DNA of 64,000 nt from the NCBI RefSeq assembly GCF_001659605.2, contig NC_035170.2, positions 18,152,856-18,216,855 on the forward strand, given 5' to 3'. Below the pieces are notes generated by a model that saw nothing but the letters and a program-made list of their open reading frames with translations, did not search any database and had not been told where the DNA came from. Position numbers and translations under genes: made by a program. Positions 58,250-64,000 of the stretch are shown here, in pieces; position 1 is the stretch's first letter; each line of letters opens with the position of its first letter. Source of the stretch: Manihot esculenta. Its lineage: Eukaryota > Streptophyta > Magnoliopsida > Malpighiales > Euphorbiaceae.

Positions 58250-58704
58250 TAATACTAGGGTTTTCTCTTTACCCAAACTCCTTTTCCCTCTATATCTCGC
58301 TTTCAGCCTCCGAGTCCCTTTCCTTACAGAGCAGTTCCTCCCCCCTTCCCCCCTCTACATCTTTTGTCACTTTCCCCACGCTCCGCCAGTCCTTTCGGCG
58401 GACAAAATCACCGTTTCTTCCTCCGCCTTCCCTCTCCTCCCCTATCAAAAACTCAAAAACATCAAAAAAATTTAGAGCAAAATACTAGCAAAAAAAAAAG
58501 AGTGTATCCTTGTTAGTCATTTTATCGAACACTTGCTGCGCGCTTTTATCGCGTTTTATTTTGTTTAAGCTCCGTTTGGTTTCGCATATACAGATCGATT
58601 TAGGGTTTGGTGTTTTGTTTTATTAGAATAAAAAGAGGAGAGGGAAGAAAAATTGAAAAAAAAAATTAAATAGGAGTTTTTCCAAGAGAAAAAGAAGGGA
58701 AGAA
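58250..58704 (+). promoter_or_regulatory. PABP 5' region: telo-boxes and A-rich leader
   Basis: Telo-box-like motifs occur as actagggtttt (about 58253-58263) and TTAGGGTTT (58600-58608); these are common near transcription starts of plant translation-machinery genes. The stretch before the ATG has two A-rich blocks (58447-58502 and 58625-58700). Human PABPC1 mRNA is repressed by its own protein through an A-rich 5' leader, and a similar role here is an inference. The start site and any leader intron are not defined. Confidence 0.5.
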
Positions 58705-58936
58705 ATGGCACAGGTTCAGGTTCCGGTTCAGGCTCAGGGTGTGAACGGCGGAGCAAACGCGCAGTTCGTGACGACGTCGCTCTATGTTGGGGATCTGGAG
58801 GCGAACGTGACCGATTCTCACCTGTACGACCTGTTTAATCAAATCGGGCAAGTAGTTTCAGTTCGGGTTTGCAGGGACTTGACTACCCGACGATCGCTCG
58901 GTTATGGCTATGTTAATTATAGCAATCCTCAAGATG
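58705..58936 (+). CDS. PABP exon 1
   Basis: The ATG lies in agaaATGGCA. It encodes residues 1-77 and the first base of codon 78, covering most of RRM1, and ends at donor GTCAGT in phase 1. Confidence 0.9.
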
Positions 58937-61900
58937 GTCAGTATTTTTTCTTCTGATGTTTTTTTACCTTTTGTTCAGTTTTTTAGTCTTAATTAATTAC
59001 GGAACCACTTCCTTTGGTTTAAATGAACTTGAAATCTAGAATTCATTTACACTGTTTGGTTCAATTCCAATTCCTAAAATTTTGTGGAATTCAATTGAAT
59101 TTCATATTTTGTATGTTTGGTTTGAAGAAAAATTAGAATTCAATTCTAAAAATTGAATCTTCTGGAATTGTTTATAACTAAGAAAAATTAGAATTCAATT
59201 CCAATTCCTTCAAATTTTGATGGAATTAAAAAATGAATTTCACAAAACTTACATAATAATGTTTTGTGGACTAAAATACCCTAACAAAACTTTTCCTCTC
59301 AGTTATCATTTATTGTACTAGTTAATTAAATAAATAACTGAAAATTAATAAATCATTAAAAAAAATATTAATGATTACAAAATATATGATTAAAAATTAT
59401 TTTAATAAATAATTATACTTTTTTAATTTTTATATTATTTATAAATATTAAATAAAAGTAATAGATGTTACTAAATAATTGGCTATCTATCTTAAACCTT
59501 CAATTTCTTCAATTGGTTGAATTGTTAAATGGAATGGAAACTCACACAAATATAACTCTATGTTATTTATTTTAATTTTATCAATATGTTGTTAGAGAGT
59601 TTATGAATGCAATTTTTCCAATAAGAGAATATATACATACATATATATATATATATATTACCTTTTAAGGGTAATTTAGGAATTGAGAGCAAATGAATTT
59701 TAATTATGAACACTATGTTTGGTTTAATTTCAATTTCTAAATTTTTATGGAGTTCAATTGAATTCCATGTTTTGTGTGTTTGATTTGAATAAAAATTAGA
59801 ATTTAATTCTAGGAATTCAACTCCATGGACTTGGTTATGACTAAAACCAATTCCTATCAAATTTGATGGAATTTGAAATGAAACTTACACAACAACATTT
59901 TTTGGACTAAAATGTTCTTCCCAAATAATTTTCTCTCAATAATTTATTCCTTGTACTTTATTGGTCATTAAAGTGAAAACTATAAAGGTACTTTTCTGTT
60001 TATCTACGATTATTATATATAGACAATTTATAATATATTTTCTTTATTTTTCTAATTTTATAATATCTAAGTTTATTTTCTCTTACTAATAAAATTGTTC
60101 ATTTTATTATGTAAACTCCAAGTCATGACAATTTATTAATATATTTTTAATGGGTTTATATTTTTGTTAGTTGTTATAAATTTATTAAATATAAAATTTT
60201 TTGATAGAGCATGAACTTTTTAATTTTATTCTTTAAGGATAGTTTAGGAAAAGAAAAGATGAGTCATGTGGAATTCAATTGAATTCTGCATTTTAAGTAG
60301 TGTCATACCAAACAATGAGATTCATTTCAAATGAATTCTATTTAGAATTCAATTCTACATAGTTTTGTAAGATAAAATTGAACCGAACACTATAGAAATT
60401 AAACCAAACAGAAATTATATGGAATCCAATCAAATTCTGTACTTTAAGTTCTATCAAACCAAACGGTGAAATGCATTGGAAATGAATTCTATTTGGAATT
60501 CAATTGAATTCCACATAATTCTAATCATAGAATTGAATCGAACACTATGTTAGAGTGAATTCTAGTTATGATTTATTTGTAAATGAGTTCATTTGTCCTT
60601 ATTTTTAGCCCAAAAAAACCCATACTTCCCAAATGTTATATTAAATAGATCTTGTTATCATATAATTTTAGAATGAAATTTTTATTTTTAAGATGCCTTT
60701 AGTATAATTAGTTTTTTCTTTTTTTTTTTTTGCTTCAATTATTAACATTGTACTACTAATGTTTAATTTCAAAATATTAATTTCAAATGTTCTATGTGAG
60801 GGAAAGATAGGAGAGGGGAAGGTGAGAGAAATGGAGGAGAGTGAATGAGAAAGACATGCATATTTTGATCCAAAAAATGTTAGTCTTAATTATGTGATGG
60901 TCATTTGAAATTTCACCTATTTTGATGGAATTTGCATTCTATAGGATTGAATTTCCTGAGTTGAAATTTACAATTTTTTTGCAAACCAAAGATATAAAAC
61001 ATAGAATTCAATTGAATTCCTCAAAATTTACAGCATCCATTTGTAACCGACATATTTTACACTTTTTTTGAATTTGTTTGATTAGTAGTAATCTTAATAA
61101 ATATGCTCAGATCATTTCTCACTTTATAAAATGTGTTTTTATCTTTAATTTCTTGTGCGAAATGGTGATGGCTGATTTTGACAAGTTACATTGCATCACT
61201 GCCCATTGTTATAATTTTTTTTTTCATGAAGGTGTATTGGCTGGTTCTGAACTTCCTTGCTTGTTTTGTATTCCTTTTAGAAGAAAAAAGATATGCCTTT
61301 TCTAATGCAGTGCTAGCAATACTCTTAGGTGTGGTTTCTGTGGTTTTAGTAATGTTATGTTTGAATGAAAGTCACTTATAATGTTTATATCAATATAAGA
61401 TAGAACAAAATGAAAAGGTAAAAAATTTGATTATTGATATGGAATCGGCTGAATGATGAGTAATAAACCATGGTTTTGCAATGAATGGTAGAAGCTATAG
61501 GGACATAAAGTATCTGGACTCTTGGGCTGGCTTTTGACCCTCACCTAGCTTCAAAAAAATCTCTGTATTCATGCCATTAATGGTTCATGATTCATGAATT
61601 CCACAATTGAATTGTGAGATTCATTGGTTGAGCAGGTGGTTATTCATTTGGGATTCATCAAACATTTGCTGTTGTTGGAGGGGTTGATAAAATGGATTAC
61701 CTTTGTTCCATGTGGAACATCTTTTGGTTTCCGAGAAGTTACAACACCCAACTATGAGATGATGGGTTCAATCCTTCTTCTCTTTCGTACCTAAACATGA
61801 AAAAGATCATGTATTATGTATTTTGTTTCTCGAATTTTACTTTCCAGGCTAAACTAAGGGAAGCAGTTGTAGCCTTTAAATTTAGGGGTACAGCTGAAGT

Positions 61901-62551
61901 TTGTTCTTTTTGATGTATGCATGCCTGTGAAATGCATTATCTCGGTTTGGCAGCTAATGCTCTAAGGTCTTGGCCAATCCCTTCGCATGTTATAATAAAT
62001 TTTGAACCTTTTATATTTGTGGGTCTGCCAGTTGTAATGTAAATTTTATCTTTACATTTGAGTGCTTAGGATGCAGAAATAAAGTAGCCAAAAAGCTGAC
62101 TGAATATGTCATTGGATTGTCTTTTGACTTTTATTCAGCTTGTAGGTTCTGGGACTTCATGTTATCTCTCAAAGTAATTCGTTATTTTAATGTAAATTTC
62201 TCAATTGGACGAAATCTGCACCCAAATGAATATTTTTGTCTTTCATAGAAAACACAAGCAGGACAAAAACTGCTTTGTTGCTGGTTTTCCACATGCAAAG
62301 AATGGAAATATAAACTCCTCATTTCATTATATGTTGTTATACTGTGCGACTGACAAATAATAACATGCAAGTATTTTGCCCGTACATAGAATGATTTATA
62401 AATTGGGGAGCTTTACCTTGAAGGATATCATACATTGTTAGGAATACTGGTAGTAGATGAACAACCAATGAATATCTATGCAATGAATGTATTTACTTGA
62501 GGCATAAGTTGAAGTTGAAGATTTTTCTGCATCTGAATTAAAGCTCCTAAT

Positions 62552-62585
<34 letters not shown>

Positions 62586-63831
62586 CGATGGCACTTATGC
62601 TTACATACTTTTGACAGCTGCAAGGGCAATGGACATGCTGAATTTCACACCTCTCAATGGAAGCCCCATTAGGATCATGTATTCTCATCGTGACCCTAGC
62701 ATTCGCAAAAGTGGGTCAGGAAACATATTTATCAAGGTATTCCTTTAGATGCCGTGTCATTTTTTTTTGTATAATCTTGACTTCCCAATCCACAGTATAC
62801 ATTTCTTTTACTGAAATTTTATATTTAAATTTAACAGAATTTAGACAAGGCGATTGATCACAAAGCATTGCATGATACTTTCTCGGCATTTGGGAACATC
62901 CTATCTTGTAAGGTGGCCACGGATTCCTCTGGCCAGTCAAAGGGCTATGGGTTTGTGCAGTTTGACAATGAGGAATCTGCCCAAAGGGCTATAGAGAAGT
63001 TGAATGGTATGTTGTTGAATGATAAGCAGGTGTTTGTTGGACCTTTTCTTCGCAAACAGGAAAGAGAGAGTGCCATTGACAAGACAAAATTTAACAATGT
63101 CTTTGTAAAGAATCTCTCGGAAGCAACAACAGAGGATGATTTAAAGAAAATTTTTGGTGAATTTGGAACTATCACGAGTATTGTTGTGATGAGGGATGGA
63201 GATGGAAAATCAAAGTGCTTTGGATTTGTCAACTTTGAGAATGTAGATGATGCTGCTAGAGCTGTGGATGCCCTTAATGGAAATAAATTTGATGACAAGG
63301 AGTGGTATGTTGGGAAAGCCCAGAAGAAATCTGAAAGGGAAAATGAATTAAAACTTCGATTTGAACAGAGTATGAAGGAGGCAGCTGATAAGTTTCAAGG
63401 GGCCAATTTGTACATTAAAAATCTAGATGATAGCATAGGTGATGATAATCTTAGGGAGCTCTTTTCTCCATTTGGTACAATCACATCATGCAAGGTATTT
63501 AGCATTCTGTTTTGGAATAGCAACTAACACATATGATTTGCTTGATAATCAAGCGATTGAAGGTCAAATCATACCCATATTTGCATGTGAATAGGTTATG
63601 CGAGATCCTAATGGAATAAGCAGAGGTTCAGGATTTGTTGCATTCTCTACTCCAGATGAGGCGTCTAGAGCTGTGAGTGATATATATATATATTTTGGTA
63701 AATGCCATCTTAAAATGACACATAATTTACTTTTTTTATAGCTGATGGAGATGAATGGCAAAATGGTTGCTAGCAAGCCTTTATATGTTGCACTTGCACA
63801 AAGGAAGGAAGATAGAAGAGCCAGGTTGCAG
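58705..63831 (+). CDS. Cytoplasmic poly(A)-binding protein, 5' part, exons 1-5
   Basis: Exons 58705-58936, 62618-62736, 62838-63494, 63595-63672 and 63742-63831 join in frame with GT-AG introns and give 392 residues; the gene runs off the window. It binds mRNA poly(A) tails in the cytoplasm and supports translation and mRNA stability. Four RRM domains are visible by their RNP2 and RNP1 motifs: LYVGDL and [14 protein letters not shown] and [14 protein letters not shown] and [14 protein letters not shown] and RGSGFVAF. The Gln/Val-rich N-terminus ([12 protein letters not shown]) fits the plant PAB2/PAB4/PAB8 class. The Pro/Gln-rich linker and C-terminal MLLE domain must lie beyond 64000. The first intron is unusually long (3681 bases) and contains repeats and a 32-base C run. 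No defect is seen in the coding part. Confidence 0.93.
59050..61025. repeat. MITE-like palindromic repeats in PABP intron 1
   Basis: The 16-base perfect palindrome GAATTCAATTGAATTC occurs at 60271-60286, 60496-60511 and 61004-61019, with one-mismatch versions near 59087 and 59752. They are embedded in longer similar blocks that contain 'gtttggttt' or 'aaaccaaac' (59050-59290, 59700-59900, 60260-60560). The blocks occur in both orientations, as expected for inserted or nested MITEs. Clear terminal inverted repeats and target duplications were not resolved. Confidence 0.55.
62553..62584 (+). repeat. Poly(C) run of 32 bases in PABP intron 1
   Basis: An uninterrupted run of C ends 33 bases before the exon 2 acceptor (TTTTGACAG, 62617). 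In the transcript it would be a long C tract at the place of the polypyrimidine and branch-site region. The length may be polymorphic or imperfectly assembled. Confidence 0.9.
62618..62736 (+). CDS. PABP exon 2
   Basis: 119 bases; completes RRM1 ([20 protein letters not shown]) and the [12 protein letters not shown] linker; starts RRM2 (NIFIK). It is not open from an ATG, so it is easily missed by ORF calling. Donor GTATTC. Confidence 0.9.
62838..63494 (+). CDS. PABP exon 3
   Basis: 657 bases, 219 codons in phase 0, from acceptor TTTAACAG to donor GTATTT. It covers RRM2, RRM3 and the start of RRM4. Confidence 0.92.
63595..63672 (+). CDS. PABP exon 4
   Basis: 78 bases, 26 codons, from acceptor TGAATAG to donor GTGAGT; encodes [17 protein letters not shown] and on to SRA (RRM4 RNP1). 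Confidence 0.9.
63742..63831 (+). CDS. PABP exon 5
   Basis: 90 bases, 30 codons, from acceptor TTTATAG to donor GTATGC; encodes [20 protein letters not shown] and KEDRRARLQ, the end of RRM4. The following intron runs off the window. Confidence 0.88.
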
Positions 63832-64000
63832 GTATGCTTTTTCTTCATGACATTTTGAACCTCCAGCCAGTAGTTGGTGGAGATAGGTCTTGTTGTCATA
63901 TAGCTCCTTATATATGAATGTTATATATGCATGCTTGACACCTCTCTTTACCTTCTTAATGAGATGTTGCCTTGCATGGCTTAGTTGAAATACACGAATG

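Noticed and set aside
62438..62688. Poly-glycine minus-strand ORFs in the PABP intron
   Set aside because: The glycine run is the translation of the poly(C) tract on the other strand.
1..64000. tRNA, rRNA or other structured RNA genes
   Set aside because: No cloverleaf with A and B boxes or rRNA-like block was recognised; the tRNA-like matches present are retrotransposon primer-binding sites.

Overview
This window is plant nuclear DNA, from a eudicot with a repeat-rich genome. The evidence is split genes with GT-AG introns, plant-type gene families (a UGT73-type glycosyltransferase and a class of cytoplasmic poly(A)-binding protein) and plant LTR-retrotransposon lineages (Tekay-type chromovirus, Athila, Tat/Retand). 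A Euphorbiaceae genome such as cassava is my guess from the style of the repeats; no sequence feature proves it.

Layout. (1) 1-21.3 kb: exons of an ADNT1-like mitochondrial adenine-nucleotide carrier on the minus strand. One of its introns is swollen to about 19.85 kb by a three-level nest of Ty3/gypsy LTR elements. The outer element (1178-20411, TSD AAGAA) carries a Tekay-type element in one LTR (1262-13355, TSD GCCAG), which carries a solo LTR in its own LTR (10506-12785, TSD TTCTA). (2) 22.46-23.92 kb: an intact, intronless UDP-glycosyltransferase on the minus strand. (3) 24-26 kb: AT-rich DNA with no gene seen. (4) 26.05-34.08 kb: a decayed Tat/Retand-type element with an ORF antisense to its pol, a 72-bp minisatellite and a solo LTR (30122-32218, TSD AATGG). 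(5) 34.08-57.1 kb: Athila-type elements, broken and rearranged. They contain a very young non-autonomous element (35159-42367, TSD GATGG), two solo LTRs (46205-48185, TSD GCTGT; 49867-52124, TSD CTACA) and a 1-kb head-to-head palindrome of Athila 3' ends. On the right they abut two further truncated LTRs. (6) 58.1 kb to the end: the 5' part of a poly(A)-binding protein gene on the plus strand, five exons running off the window.

Host genes are few: one probably dead carrier gene, one UGT and one PABP. The rest records retrotransposon turnover. Seven insertions are dated relative to each other by nesting and by perfect 5-bp target-site duplications. Two of them (the outer element and the 35-42 kb element) share an internal deletion that removes the capsid part of gag and most of pol, so they look like a non-autonomous subfamily mobilised in trans by relatives such as the 1262-13355 element.

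The most unusual signal is a palindrome, TTCGGCGGCCGAA and close variants, arrayed in two clusters in every LTR of the Tekay-like superfamily: one just upstream of the LTR TATA box, one in the transcribed leader. The same motif also appears inside one Athila lineage, both in its LTR and in its coding spacer. That suggests sequence capture between unrelated retrotransposon lineages and a possible regulatory or RNA-pairing role.
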